DNA of 64,000 nt. It comes from Paenibacillus sp. XY044. GTDB taxonomy: Bacteria; Bacillota; Bacilli; Paenibacillales; Paenibacillaceae. Below are positions 43,978 to 53,377 of the stretch, piece by piece. Within the stretch, counting starts at the first letter, position 1. Each line of letters begins with the position of its first letter. Both the position numbers and the translations under genes were made by a program. A model generated the notes under the pieces. That model was not told the DNA's origin. It searched no databases and was given only the letters and a program-made list of their open reading frames with translations. Location of the stretch: contig NZ_NQMO01000001.1 in the NCBI RefSeq assembly GCF_002257645.1, forward strand, positions 730,065 through 794,064, in the 5' to 3' direction.

Positions 43978-45657
43978 TTGAACGCGAGCGTACAGCTGTT
44001 TTTGGATGAGGTCTGGTCCCTGATCAGCGGGATCTACGAGAAAGAAAGCAAGCGCATCCAAGAGATCAAGGAAGTCAGCAGGCTCCAGGCGGGCATCAAG
44101 GATTATCTTGGCGTGACTTGGAGCAGCAGCAATCCCGGCGACGGATACGGCGTGATCAGCATCGACTTGGACCGGCCCTTTGATTGGGGCGACTTCTCTT
44201 ACCGGATGAATGCCGGGATATACATATGTGATATCACCGATGGTCTTATCATCGGAGAGTGGCTTCCCGCACTGCGGACACGGCTTGCGGAAGCGATGAG
44301 CGCCGGGACTTACGGTCCTCGGTTTTTCGATTACCGATTCGAGATCGTGCTCGAAATGGAGCGGGAAGAGGGTTTAAGAACGTTCAGGGAAGTTATGATC
44401 GATGAGGATAAGCTGGCGAAGCAGAAACGGGAGCTTGAAGGATTCATCCAGTTCAAAATATTGCCGGATTTGCCGGTGCGCCCCAAGGAATTGGACGAAT
44501 TTTTCTTTGCCCGTCATCTGCTGAATTCCGATCTGTTTGAACAGCGCGGAGAACAAATTGAGCCGCTGATTGGGCGGCTCGATGAGAAGCACCGGTCGAA
44601 TCCGGACCGGCTGCTTGGGTGGGTCTCTCAATATACTTCAGCCTTCCGGGAATGGGCGGAGGAGCGTTTTTTGGCCCGTTATTTTGAGCGGACCGGGAGT
44701 TTCGGCCAAGACTGGACGCGGAAAGATTCGGTGGATGCGGCGGATGCGGCGGTTATGGATGCGGAAGATCTGGACTTTTTCGTCTATGCCGCGCTGAAGG
44801 TCGGCCACCTTAAGCCTGAGCTTCGGGAGCGCTATCTGGAACTAGCTGTCCGGCTGGGCTCAGAGAAGGCGGCTGGCTATATAAAGAACGGCAGCGGGCG
44901 CTTCCGGCACCGGTTCGAAGGCACGGCGATGAAGGGAGCCGCCAACGACGTTACGGAAACACTCGAGATCCGCCTGCATGCGGAGGAAGAAGTCGCCTAC
45001 CGGGAAGCGCTGAAGTATATAACGGGGCTGCTCTCGGAGGGTTTTCCCAAAGGGTACAAACTAAACCTGAGGAGCCCAGGTAAGGACAAGCGCTATCTGC
45101 CGCTAAATAAGCTGGCTAAATCGCAGATGCACCGTTTTTTTGCCGGCGCGCTCCGGTATCCCGGGCTGCATCCGCTGATTGCCGAGTACGCCAAGGCGGC
45201 CATGGAGGAATTTGCTTGGTATAAGGATGTGGACCCCGGGGAGAAATCGGTCATGCCGGGAACCTATGCCGTTCTGGGATTAGGTCTCCTGAGCACGGAT
45301 TATTTTCCGCTGCTGCACCGGTACATGGAAATGGTTGATACGGAGCACCAATCCGCTCAGGACGGGTATGCCGATGCTTTTATCGAAGCCCACGGGCTGG
45401 CCCCTGATCGGATTCCGCTGCTGGTAACGATTCTGCTCGGAGGAAGCGATTTGGCCAAGCCGGTGAAAGCCTTCGTTATCGATACACCGGATCTGGCGGA
45501 CGCTCTGCTGATTGAGCTGGAATCCAAAGAGGGCTATCAGCGGGAAACGGTGCTGTACCGGATTTTCGGGACCCGCACCAAACTGGCGCATTTAGCCGGT
45601 AAAGAGCCTTCTCCGCTGAAAGAGAAGCTGGAGCGGATGCTGGCATGGTATCCGTGA
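43978..45657 (+). CDS. Large hypothetical protein, 559 residues (possibly DUF6138-like)
   Basis: A soluble protein with no signal peptide, membrane segment or conserved catalytic signature that I can name; similar Bacillales proteins are, I believe, catalogued as DUF6138, but this is from memory and uncertain. Residues 1-150 are mixed alpha/beta (DYLGVTWSSSNPGDGYGVISIDLD); the rest is helical and repeat-like with paired helices (FFARHLLNSDLFEQRG, YAALKVGHLKPELRERYLEL, GTYAVLGLGLLSTDYF), suggestive of a TPR/HEAT-type scaffold. It starts at TTG 43978 behind AGGGGAAACGA. It follows the SUFU gene by 175 bases across a weak GC hairpin. The pairing hints at an immunity or toxin-defence setting but proves nothing. 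Confidence 0.75.
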   Translation: MNASVQLFLDEVWSLISGIYEKESKRIQEIKEVSRLQAGIKDYLGVTWSSSNPGDGYGVISIDLDRPFDWGDFSYRMNAGIYICDITDGLIIGEWLPALRTRLAEAMSAGTYGPRFFDYRFEIVLEMEREEGLRTFREVMIDEDKLAKQKRELEGFIQFKILPDLPVRPKELDEFFFARHLLNSDLFEQRGEQIEPLIGRLDEKHRSNPDRLLGWVSQYTSAFREWAEERFLARYFERTGSFGQDWTRKDSVDAADAAVMDAEDLDFFVYAALKVGHLKPELRERYLELAVRLGSEKAAGYIKNGSGRFRHRFEGTAMKGAANDVTETLEIRLHAEEEVAYREALKYITGLLSEGFPKGYKLNLRSPGKDKRYLPLNKLAKSQMHRFFAGALRYPGLHPLIAEYAKAAMEEFAWYKDVDPGEKSVMPGTYAVLGLGLLSTDYFPLLHRYMEMVDTEHQSAQDGYADAFIEAHGLAPDRIPLLVTILLGGSDLAKPVKAFVIDTPDLADALLIELESKEGYQRETVLYRIFGTRTKLAHLAGKEPSPLKEKLERMLAWYP

Positions 45658-45853
45658 GTCCCGTCACAGAAGGCTAACGAAAAGATCCACCCGGAAAGTT
45701 CATCTGCGCAGAAACGAAAGATTTTCACCGCAAAGAACGGGGGAGGGGCACCGATTTCAATGCTGTCGCCTGCTGGCGCGGGGAAGACGGGTATTCGCAG
45801 GAGAAACTGGAGTACTTCTTCGTCTTATTTATAAGTACATGTTACGCGATGAC

Positions 45854-45880
45854 AAAAGGAGAGCCGCAGGCTCTCCTTTT
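45854..45880. terminator. Terminator between convergent unknown genes
   Basis: AAAAGGAGAGCC, GCA, GGCTCTCCTTTT is a perfect 12-base stem. The rest of the 45658-45853 gap shows no gene. Confidence 0.85.
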
Positions 45881-46418
45881 AGTTTGACGATTCCTTTGGA
45901 TTTGGATCGGTTCTCCGTTCCAGAACGGCGGCCTGATCAAGCACAATCCATTGATTCGCTTCGTCATATCCCTTTACGACGGCTTGCACGACGTGGCCCG
46001 GATACATCCACGCCGGCTGCCCCGACAATTCCAACTCCCGGGTGTCGGCTAATCCGACCGCCCCGGTGTCCGTAAGCGTAACGAGCGTTCCCTGCGGGAA
46101 AAAAGCCTCGATGGAGCCTTCGATCTTTAGCCCGGGAGGGTGCAGCGACTTCAAGCTCTGCCACTGCGCGTTCCTAGTATGTAGGGAGGCTGACCAAGCT
46201 TCCTCAAACTCCTCTTGGGTGATCGGAATCAATCCCGGTTCGGATGTTTCAATCGGCTTCTCGGACAGCATAAAATGATAGTGCTCGTCTTTCCGGTTCG
46301 ATGCGATCCACTTGCCGTCGTCCTCGATCACGAGCTGGCGGTAAGCGACACCTTGCCGGTCGGTCTCAAAATACCACGTCCCCATGCCGGGTTCCGGGCA
46401 ATCTTTGAAATATTTCAT
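45879..46418 (-). CDS. Hypothetical protein with S1/OB-like C-terminal domain
   Basis: A 179-residue soluble protein. The N-terminal part (MKYFKDCPEPGMGTWYFETD ... RQLVIEDDGKWIAS) is a small beta domain unlike anything I can name. Residues about 98-165 (EGSIEAFFPQGTLVTLTD, ADTRELELSG, YPGHVVQAVVKGYDEANQW) read like an S1-type OB fold with the VxGxV...V..G(D) pattern. RNA or ligand binding is therefore possible. It is transcribed toward the shared terminator; AAGGAGGGACTC lies just before the ATG. Confidence 0.75.
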   Translation of the reverse strand: MKYFKDCPEPGMGTWYFETDRQGVAYRQLVIEDDGKWIASNRKDEHYHFMLSEKPIETSEPGLIPITQEEFEEAWSASLHTRNAQWQSLKSLHPPGLKIEGSIEAFFPQGTLVTLTDTGAVGLADTRELELSGQPAWMYPGHVVQAVVKGYDEANQWIVLDQAAVLERRTDPNPKESSN

Positions 46419-46489
46419 GAGTCCCTCCTTATCGTATCTCTGGCTGGCAATGGTAGATACATGACGGTATGATGCTTACTCGGCCATCC

Positions 46490-47221
46490 TTATTTAAGGG
46501 GAACTTGTCTTGCCAACTGCTCGAATTGTTCCAGATGAGGGTTCAGCTTTGGCTGGATGCTTTGCAAATATTTGAGGCTTGCCTCGTTTCTGCGCTGCTC
46601 GGCAGCGGTATCCGCCGGAAAGATGGAGTAGCTCTTGTGGATTGTGCCGCTGCGGTACTCCACGCTGAACAGCGTACCGCTCTTCAGAGACTCTTTGAGA
46701 TGGTCGGCACTGCCCATAATTTCGATCTGTTCCTGCGGCGACTTGTATGCGAAGCTGAAATCCGGATCGGCCAGGGCATGAATGACATCATAACCGCTGG
46801 TCTGCACGCCGCTGCCGAAGGTGCCCGTTTGGATTTCATTCGAGCGGACCGCGCCATCTTCCTGGATGACCTTGTGGGTCAGGGTACCGGTACCGTTCAT
46901 TCTGCCCAGCTTCCACTCCCCGTTATATACAACTTTGTGGCTTTCCCCGTCGGCAGCGTATTCGTTGAGGTACTTACCTTTGCCTTCCCGGTCACCATTA
47001 ACGAACTCTCCGGAGTATTCCTTGCTGTTGCCCCATTTCATGGTTCCCCGGCCGTTTGGTTTGCCTCCGCTGACTTCACCGTAATAGGTGATTGTATCCG
47101 AAATTTGCAGCCACTCTTTGGCAGTCGCCGCATGGGCGGGTGTAGGGACGGGCAATATGGCCGCAGCTGACAGTGCAGCGCTCAGGGCCAGGGAAACAGA
47201 TAGACTTTTAAGTTTGACCAT
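46490..47221 (-). CDS. Exported MORN-repeat protein
   Basis: A 243-residue secreted protein: an N-terminal signal peptide ending PTPAHAATA (cleavage near residue 32), then two to three MORN repeats of the type YYGEVSGGKPNGRGTMKWGN, YSGEFVNGDREGKGKYL and YNGEWKLGRMNGTGTL (about residues 46-115). The rest is a helical domain of unknown role. MORN repeats usually bind lipids or act as structural rods; the bacterial role is unclear. The start has a good GAAAGGATG site. Confidence 0.83.
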   Translation of the reverse strand: MVKLKSLSVSLALSAALSAAAILPVPTPAHAATAKEWLQISDTITYYGEVSGGKPNGRGTMKWGNSKEYSGEFVNGDREGKGKYLNEYAADGESHKVVYNGEWKLGRMNGTGTLTHKVIQEDGAVRSNEIQTGTFGSGVQTSGYDVIHALADPDFSFAYKSPQEQIEIMGSADHLKESLKSGTLFSVEYRSGTIHKSYSIFPADTAAEQRRNEASLKYLQSIQPKLNPHLEQFEQLARQVPLK

Positions 47222-47337
47222 AATATTTCATCCTTTCAATAAGCAAATCAATGATCGCTCACGGTATATTGGCAATGCGTAGACAACGTTACGTGAGAAA
47301 CGTTTTTTTTGATAGACCTTAAGTTTCTTCGCATGGT

Positions 47338-47538
47338 TTAGACTGCATATTTAAATGTGCAGGCATCGCGCACATAGAATTCGTCACCGATTTTCACGAT
47401 GTAATCTGTGATTTGAACGATCTTCCCGCTGCCGATCATCTCCTGGCCCAAAAAAACGGCAACAGGCGTTTGCTCAATCATAGCGGTATGGAAGTGAATC
47501 GGGGAAGTAAGGGGCTGCATAAATTTTCTGCTTTTCAT
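47338..47538 (-). CDS. Small hypothetical protein, 66 residues
   Basis: A short beta-rich protein, MKSRKFMQPLTSPIHFHTAMIEQ then VAVFLGQEMIGSGKIVQITDYIVKIGDEFY. The GKIVQITDYIVKI segment has the look of a small SH3/Sm-like barrel, as in Hfq-like or KOW folds, which is only a shape impression. AAGAGGTGAAATGCA before the ATG is a strong ribosome site. No neighbour suggests a role. Confidence 0.72.
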   Translation of the reverse strand: MKSRKFMQPLTSPIHFHTAMIEQTPVAVFLGQEMIGSGKIVQITDYIVKIGDEFYVRDACTFKYAV

Positions 47539-47701
47539 TGCATTTCACCTCTTCCTGTCATTTTACCAAATTTCAACAAGAAATGGTGAATATAAAAGAG
47601 TTCGAACAGCCACAGCATGTTGATGATTTGGATCGTGAAGAAACGAAACGACCGTTCCCCGGTGGAATACCGAGAAACGGTCGCAGCGTCTTAATATCGA
47701 A

Positions 47702-48202
47702 TCAGGTAAAAAGTCCGCCTAAACGATCATCGGCTGGAGGCGGGCAGCCCAGTTGTCTGGCCATCGATACGATTTGACCTTTGTGATGAAATTCATGGGT
47801 CTCCACATGAGTGATCAGCAGCAAAGGAGTAGGTGTCTTCGGGTAACCCTGCCAGCTCTCGTCCTGCTCGATAGGTTCAGACCAACGATCGTAATATTCG
47901 TTTAAAAACCGCTCCACAAGTTCATCCACTTCCGCAAATCGTTCGCGGATGAACTTCACAGCAGCGCGTCCAGTCTCGTGTACGGAAATATCCCGATGTT
48001 CTGTTAACTTCTTAGACGCGAAAGATCCCAACCAGAATCGATAACAGTCAATGACATGACTATGGGTGCGGATGATCGTTCCACGCCCATAATCGGGAAC
48101 CGTTTGATGCAATATTTGAGGGGGCAGCTCCTCCAAGAACGTAAACATGTTTTGCCTAACGGATCTGACCCAATCGTATTGTTGCTGCAGCATTTCGAGC
48201 AA
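47702..48202 (-). CDS. DinB-family protein
   Basis: A four-helix bundle protein of about 166 residues in the DinB/YfiT metal-enzyme superfamily. Metal-binding His positions are likely in RTHSHVIDCYRFW and HVETHEFHHKGQIVSMARQLG. The start is TTG 48202, eight bases after a GAGGAG that lies in the end of the sigma gene; only five bases separate the two genes. Such proteins often act as thiol transferases for bacillithiol or mycothiol, but the thiol is not deducible here. It is the last gene of the VOC - sigma - DinB operon. Confidence 0.87.
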   Translation of the reverse strand: MLEMLQQQYDWVRSVRQNMFTFLEELPPQILHQTVPDYGRGTIIRTHSHVIDCYRFWLGSFASKKLTEHRDISVHETGRAAVKFIRERFAEVDELVERFLNEYYDRWSEPIEQDESWQGYPKTPTPLLLITHVETHEFHHKGQIVSMARQLGCPPPADDRLGGLFT

Positions 48203-48207
48203 CGCAA

Positions 48208-48984
48208 TCACTCCTCGGATTTCGAATGATACTGTCCATCTTGCCACTTCAACTTCTCTGTGATCGTCAATACGTTGCCGTCGGGGTCGATGATCGTAAA
48301 ATAAAGCGTATTGCCGCGCAATTCGATCCGGTCCACCACAGCGCCATCGTCTATCATTTTCCGGTATGAACGGAATATCGCATAAGGGTCCGCACGGCGA
48401 AAACCTTCGACCAGCGCTTCGAACACCTCGATGCTAAGTCCGTTGCGCGGAGCTGTGAGCACGGAATCCCAATATTCGGGATGGCGCTCAACGGCTGTCT
48501 TCAGCCGCGTCCTTGCCCGCTTCAGAGCCGCCTTCACCGAACCCTCGGTTTGTCCGAACAGCTGTCCGGTTTCCTTCGCGGTAAAGTGAAATACGTCGAT
48601 CAGCAAAATAAGAACGACCTGCTTGGGTTCAAGCCGATCGGACAACAGTTCGAGCGCCTCACGCACATCCCACCCACTCCATTCATCATAGGAACCGATT
48701 AGGTGCTCTTCGAGCTGTCCAACCTGAGGCTGCCATTTGCGGCTGCGGCATATATCGATCCATGCGTTGGCGGCAATTCGAAACAAAAATGGCTTCGTCA
48801 TTTCCCTGTTCGGGAACCGAATATGCCAACGATAAGCTTTAAGAAGCGACTCCTGCAGCAAATCATCCGCATCCCAAGCCGAACCGGCTTTAGCCAGACA
48901 ATACCGTCTCAGATCGCTTTGCAGCGGAAGCGTCATCATCGCAAACGTCTCATAATCTGCGTCCGAATGATCTTCCTGCGGCAC
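48208..48984 (-). CDS. ECF-type RNA polymerase sigma factor with C-terminal extension
   Basis: A 258-residue sigma-70 family protein. Region 2 is DADDLLQESLLKAYRWHIRFPN and region 4 is FTAKETGQLFGQTEGSVKAALKRARTRLK in sections. Residues about 180-258 (VEGFRRADPYAIFRSYRKMIDDGAVV ...) extend beyond the usual 160-190 and resemble the SnoaL-like domain seen in SigJ-type ECF factors, though shorter. No anti-sigma gene is adjacent, which suits regulation through this extension. It starts at GTG 48984, which overlaps the stop of the VOC gene (TAGTG), and is followed five bases on by the DinB gene. Confidence 0.88.
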   Translation of the reverse strand: MPQEDHSDADYETFAMMTLPLQSDLRRYCLAKAGSAWDADDLLQESLLKAYRWHIRFPNREMTKPFLFRIAANAWIDICRSRKWQPQVGQLEEHLIGSYDEWSGWDVREALELLSDRLEPKQVVLILLIDVFHFTAKETGQLFGQTEGSVKAALKRARTRLKTAVERHPEYWDSVLTAPRNGLSIEVFEALVEGFRRADPYAIFRSYRKMIDDGAVVDRIELRGNTLYFTIIDPDGNVLTITEKLKWQDGQYHSKSEE

Positions 48985-49406
48985 TAGCGTTGCTTCCTAA
49001 ATTTATTCTTGTGAGTAAAATACGGCGTTTGCCCCGTCTCTTCCACAATATCAACGGGATTTCCATCCAGGTCGAAGGCATGGAAAAATCTGTACCCATC
49101 CTCTTCGTGGATTTCGCTTAATTCCGCTCCCTTCGCCTTAAGCTGTCTATACGAATGGTCAATATCGTACGAAGTGAAATTGAAGTAAGGCATCATATCT
49201 TTGCCGGTGTCGAATTGGACAGGCTGCGGTTTTTCCACTTTCCATAGTAAAATTAATGTTTGACCATTAGGGAACGCGAGTGCGACTCGATAATCCGTTT
49301 TTTCAATCGTCTCCAGATCGAACATTCGGACGTACCATTCCTCTGAACGTGCCACGTCGGTCACCGGAATAAAGATGCCGGATACATAAGCGATGATTTT
49401 TTCCAT
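48984..49406 (-). CDS. VOC (glyoxalase/bleomycin resistance) family protein
   Basis: A 140-residue VOC-fold protein: VSGIFIPVTDVARSEEWYVRMFDLE opens the first beta-alpha-beta-beta-beta unit, and FFHAFDLDGNPVDIVEE closes the second with the common DP(D)GN-type turn and Glu ligand. One metal ligand is the C-terminal Glu; the usual N-terminal His is replaced (IPVTDV), so it may be non-enzymatic or bind a different ligand. First gene of the operon with the ECF sigma and DinB genes. AAGGAGAG precedes the ATG. Confidence 0.87.
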   Translation of the reverse strand: MEKIIAYVSGIFIPVTDVARSEEWYVRMFDLETIEKTDYRVALAFPNGQTLILLWKVEKPQPVQFDTGKDMMPYFNFTSYDIDHSYRQLKAKGAELSEIHEEDGYRFFHAFDLDGNPVDIVEETGQTPYFTHKNKFRKQR

Positions 49407-49838
49407 AGATCAGCCACTCTCCTTATAACCTGATTTTCAACCTATTAACGATAAAAATCCATAAAAAGATACGGGTAAGCTATGGGGTTTTCAATTATTT
49501 ATCTCGGATTATTGATTGCAGCCTTGCCAGAGAACGCCAAAGAACGAAAATGCCATCCGCCATTTCCACTAGGATATCGACCTGAAGGAACATCGTCGGA
49601 AACGTCATCATTAACGATCGATCGGTCATCGACGAATAACCGATCGGAATTTACGATAAGGAGGGTAACGGATTTGACGTAAGCGCTAGTATGCGCTAAG
49701 TCAGCAATGACCACCAACCCCGACTCGACTCGGGCGTAAGAAAGGGGAGAAGGATAAGGAACGTCATTATGGGGAATCACGATCGAAATGAATTTGGACG
49801 AGCACACTTACACGACAATAAAAGGAGGAAAAACCGGA
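49407..49838. other. Intergenic region upstream of secreted glycosidase
   Basis: No gene is supported in the 432-base gap. Two inverted repeats are visible: GATCGGT (49619-49625) with ACCGATC (49639-49645), and AGCGC-TAGTAT-GCGCT (49682-49697). The second lies between a TTGACG (49674-49679) and a weak -10-like TAAGTC, so it may be an operator for the glycosidase gene. Confidence 0.35.
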
Positions 49839-52800
49839 ATGAGAAAACGTATCGGTATTCTCGCTTTGACCATGCTGTTTTACGTCTTTCCGACAGCGTC
49901 CTTTGCCGACGACAAGATGCCTGAAAGCTACGCCATCTTGGGTACGACCTTACAATCCTCGTTAATGAACGTTGAGACGATCGGTGGCCCGGTCAAGGTC
50001 ATTACGCAGCTCGGGCAGGAGGGATGGGAGATTAATCCGGAAGAAAGTCCGGGATTCCTGCGCGTAAACGTTGACGACTCCTATATTTATGGCGGAAACA
50101 ACCTGGTGGAAGTCGATGTGAAATATTTCGATGACAGTACGGACGGGACGTTTACCGTGGCCTATAATTCAATCGAAACGACATGGAAGGAATCGGACAC
50201 GGTCCATTTGACGGGCACGAAGCAGTGGCTGGTACATAAATTCATCCTGGACGATGCCAAATTTGCCAACGAATCGGAGGGCGCCGATTTCAGGGTCGCC
50301 ATCTGGGCTCCTTCGATGGGCAAGAGCCCGAAGCCGATTACGATTGGCTCAATTTCAGTCGAGAAGCTGAAACGTGTGACGATGACCGCTTCGTCGAAGA
50401 AAACGGGCAATATTTTTGACTATAAAGAGAAGCCGGAGATCGATCTAGCATTTACGAACGAATTTACCCAGAAGAAGAAGCTGTCGGGCACCTATCAAGT
50501 CCTTGACGTCAACGAGCGTCCTGTAAAGAACGGCAAGTTCTCTTTGTCCACGGATGCGAACGGCAAGAAAACGGTTGAAAAGTTGAAGTTGGACGTGAAA
50601 GACAAAGGCGTATACACGCTGATCGTTGATGCAACGGATGAGGAAGGGATGACCCAAATTCATCAAGACGTTCCGTTCAGTGTCATTGAGCAATCAAACC
50701 AAACTTCCGTGATCCCGAGCAGCATATTGGGGGTTCAAGCGCATATGGCCTGGGGAGGCATCTACGATGCGGCGCAGCTCTCGCCCTTGTTGAAGGATAT
50801 CGGGGTTCGCTATACGAGAGATGAATACTACTGGAGCGAAGTGGAGAAAACCAAAGGGGTCTATACGTTCCCCGAGAGCTACGACAAGTATCTGGATACG
50901 GAAATCAAAAACGGCATCGTGCCGCTTATCGAGCTGAACTTCGGCAACCCCATGTACGACGGCGGCAAAGCGCCGCATTCAAAAGAAGCGATCGAAGCTT
51001 ACGCCAATTATTGCAAAGCGGTCGTTGCGCATTTGAAAGGCAAGGTGGGCTATTTCGAAATATGGAACGAATGGAACGGCAGCTTCGGGGACGGCCTTGG
51101 CGTTGCTGAATATTATGCGCTTCAGAAGGAAGCATATAAGGCCATCAAGGAGGCCAATCCGCAGGCGACCGTATTGGCGGGCGCGGTAGCCGCTTCCGAC
51201 TACGGCTGGCTGGAGCAATTGTTAAAAGCAGGCGGCGGCGATTACATGGATGTGATATCCTTCCATCCGTATACAGCAGCCGGACCGGAAGGCGCCAAAT
51301 TCGCGGAAACGATGCTCCGCGTCAAAGAATCGTTCAAGAAGCTTGGTTTCGAGAAGCCGATGTGGATTTCGGAAGTGGGCTGGAGCGCGGGCAATTATGG
51401 CGAGCTTAAGCAGGCTGCTTTCGCGACGCAGGTCAAAACATTGCTGCTTGCGCACCCGGGCGTCGTCGATAGGATTTTCTGGTATGATTTGCTGAACGAT
51501 GGCATGAACGCAGAAGATTACGAAAGCAACTTCGGCTTGCTGAGCCAGCGGGGACCTTACTCGGCTAAGCCGGCATATGTGGCGTTGGCAGCTAATGAGA
51601 ACCTGTTGTCTGGCGCGAAGTTCGTGAAAGAATATCAACTGGACGATAACCTCCGGTTGCTGAAATTCCATCGCGACTCCGACAATAAGGACATCCTTGC
51701 CGCATGGACCCGATCCAAGCAGCAGACAATCGGATTGAATACCGGCAGCGATAAACTGCAATCCGTCGATTTATTCGGAAATCCAACGGATATGATGACC
51801 GTTCATAACGTGTTGACGGTCACCTCAACGGAGGAGCCCGTGTATTACGTAGGCAATTTCAGCGATCATCTGTCTCTGACCGAGCCGTTATTCCAAGCAG
51901 AGAATGAAGAGATCAATGTCGTGGCCGGCGATACCGTAAATGTAGACATCACCCGATCTGCCGCAGGCTCTGAAATCGCAGGCTCCTATCACGTGGATTT
52001 GCCCGCAGGATGGACGCTGGTGAACGGCGGCAAGTTCAATAAAGGGGTCGACGCCGACGTGTTGACCATCGCGGTACCTGTAAACTGGCAGCGCGATGCC
52101 GAATCGATCGGAATTGAGGCCCAAGATGGAAAAGGCAAAAAGATCGCGCAGTTCAAGATCAACGTCAAGAAGATCAAACCGATTGATGTTACGGTCACCA
52201 TGAAGCCGGTCGATGCGAACCATTTGAACGATTGGAAATTATCGATCGGCATTCAAAACCATTATTCGAATCGGTCTTTGCCTGCAGGAACGCTTCGTCT
52301 GCTTCAACCGGAGAATTGGGCGAGCAAGACGGAACCCGTGTCCTATCCGGCGATTAACCCTGGTGAAACGCAAGTTATCGATCTGCCGGTTCCCGAGAAC
52401 GCGATCAAGGATGGCATTTCGGTGAAAATCAGTGTGCAGCCGGATGCCGGCGATGCGTTTGAAATCAATCAAGTGATCAACGATTTGCGCACGGCGGTTC
52501 GGGATCAGTCCCCAATGACGATCGACGGGAACATGACAGACGAAGAGTGGGGAAATGCCCCGGTCGGGGTCATCGATACGGCAGCGCAAGTGGATGGCAT
52601 CACGGATTGGCGGGGGCCTTCGGATTTAAGTGCGGAATTCCGTACGAAGTGGGATGCCGACTATCTCTATTTAGCATTCCGCGTGACCGACGACGTGCAC
52701 CATCAGCCGTACACGGACGGCAGCACATGGCAGGCGGACGGCATTCAAATCGGAATTGACCCCTGCAGAATCAACGGCGCTGGTTCCTGCGGCTACAACG

Positions 52801-53129
52801 AGCTGGGATTCGCCTTGAACAACGACGGATCTGTGCAGAACTATCGCTGGATCGCCGTACCAGGGAAGTTCACTGGAGTACTCACCGAAACGAAAAATGC
52901 GATTCAAAGGGTCGGCGATAAAACCGTCTATGAAATGGCGATTCCATGGTCTGAGATCTTGCCGGATGGCATGACGCCTCATGAAGGACTGGATCTCGGC
53001 TTCTCTTTCCTGGTTAACGATAACGACGGTCAGTCGCGCCGCGGTTGGATTCACTACGCGAACGGAATCGGAGATGCCAAGGATCCAAGTGAATTCGGGG
53101 ATCTGACGCTGGTTGACCTCGAAAAGTAA
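49839..53129 (+). CDS. Secreted multidomain glycoside hydrolase (clan A) with CBM9-like module
   Basis: A 1096-residue extracellular enzyme. A signal peptide (1-23, ending ASFA) is followed by a beta-sandwich (about 24-190), a Big/Ig-like domain (190-290), and a TIM barrel (about 300-575). The barrel has the clan GH-A acid/base E411 in YFEIWNEWNG and nucleophile E512 in PMWISEVGW; the GH39/GH5-like family is uncertain. Beta domains follow, then a CBM9-like module (from about 890, MTIDGNMTDEEWGNAPV to the end, with WDADYLYLAFRVTDD). CBM9 commonly binds reducing ends of xylan or cellulose. AGGAGG lies just before the ATG at 49839. It opens the ABC sugar locus but has its own terminator, so a separate transcript is likely. 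Confidence 0.9.
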   Translation: MRKRIGILALTMLFYVFPTASFADDKMPESYAILGTTLQSSLMNVETIGGPVKVITQLGQEGWEINPEESPGFLRVNVDDSYIYGGNNLVEVDVKYFDDSTDGTFTVAYNSIETTWKESDTVHLTGTKQWLVHKFILDDAKFANESEGADFRVAIWAPSMGKSPKPITIGSISVEKLKRVTMTASSKKTGNIFDYKEKPEIDLAFTNEFTQKKKLSGTYQVLDVNERPVKNGKFSLSTDANGKKTVEKLKLDVKDKGVYTLIVDATDEEGMTQIHQDVPFSVIEQSNQTSVIPSSILGVQAHMAWGGIYDAAQLSPLLKDIGVRYTRDEYYWSEVEKTKGVYTFPESYDKYLDTEIKNGIVPLIELNFGNPMYDGGKAPHSKEAIEAYANYCKAVVAHLKGKVGYFEIWNEWNGSFGDGLGVAEYYALQKEAYKAIKEANPQATVLAGAVAASDYGWLEQLLKAGGGDYMDVISFHPYTAAGPEGAKFAETMLRVKESFKKLGFEKPMWISEVGWSAGNYGELKQAAFATQVKTLLLAHPGVVDRIFWYDLLNDGMNAEDYESNFGLLSQRGPYSAKPAYVALAANENLLSGAKFVKEYQLDDNLRLLKFHRDSDNKDILAAWTRSKQQTIGLNTGSDKLQSVDLFGNPTDMMTVHNVLTVTSTEEPVYYVGNFSDHLSLTEPLFQAENEEINVVAGDTVNVDITRSAAGSEIAGSYHVDLPAGWTLVNGGKFNKGVDADVLTIAVPVNWQRDAESIGIEAQDGKGKKIAQFKINVKKIKPIDVTVTMKPVDANHLNDWKLSIGIQNHYSNRSLPAGTLRLLQPENWASKTEPVSYPAINPGETQVIDLPVPENAIKDGISVKISVQPDAGDAFEINQVINDLRTAVRDQSPMTIDGNMTDEEWGNAPVGVIDTAAQVDGITDWRGPSDLSAEFRTKWDADYLYLAFRVTDDVHHQPYTDGSTWQADGIQIGIDPCRINGAGSCGYNELGFALNNDGSVQNYRWIAVPGKFTGVLTETKNAIQRVGDKTVYEMAIPWSEILPDGMTPHEGLDLGFSFLVNDNDGQSRRGWIHYANGIGDAKDPSEFGDLTLVDLEK

Positions 53130-53166
53130 GACAACTGCTTCAAATGGATATATCACGATGAAAATC

Positions 53167-53210
53167 AAAGTCCGTCTGGGATGCGCCCCGCTCCCAGGCG
53201 GACTTTTTTT
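53167..53210 (+). terminator. Terminator after glycosidase gene
   Basis: AAAGTCCGTCTGGG pairs with CCCAGGCGGACTTT around GC-rich loop sequence and is followed by a T-run. Confidence 0.8.
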
Positions 53211-53377
53211 CATTGCAGCCTATCAAAAGTTCCCATATAGTAGGATCATTAATAGGTAAGCGCATACACGGATTCGTCACAAGAACCGTAGGATCCATCA
53301 TCGACCCGAGCTGTAGCTGATTTTACAATAATAGAACCTCTTCATTCTTCACTACACATAAGGAGATGAACGCTCAA

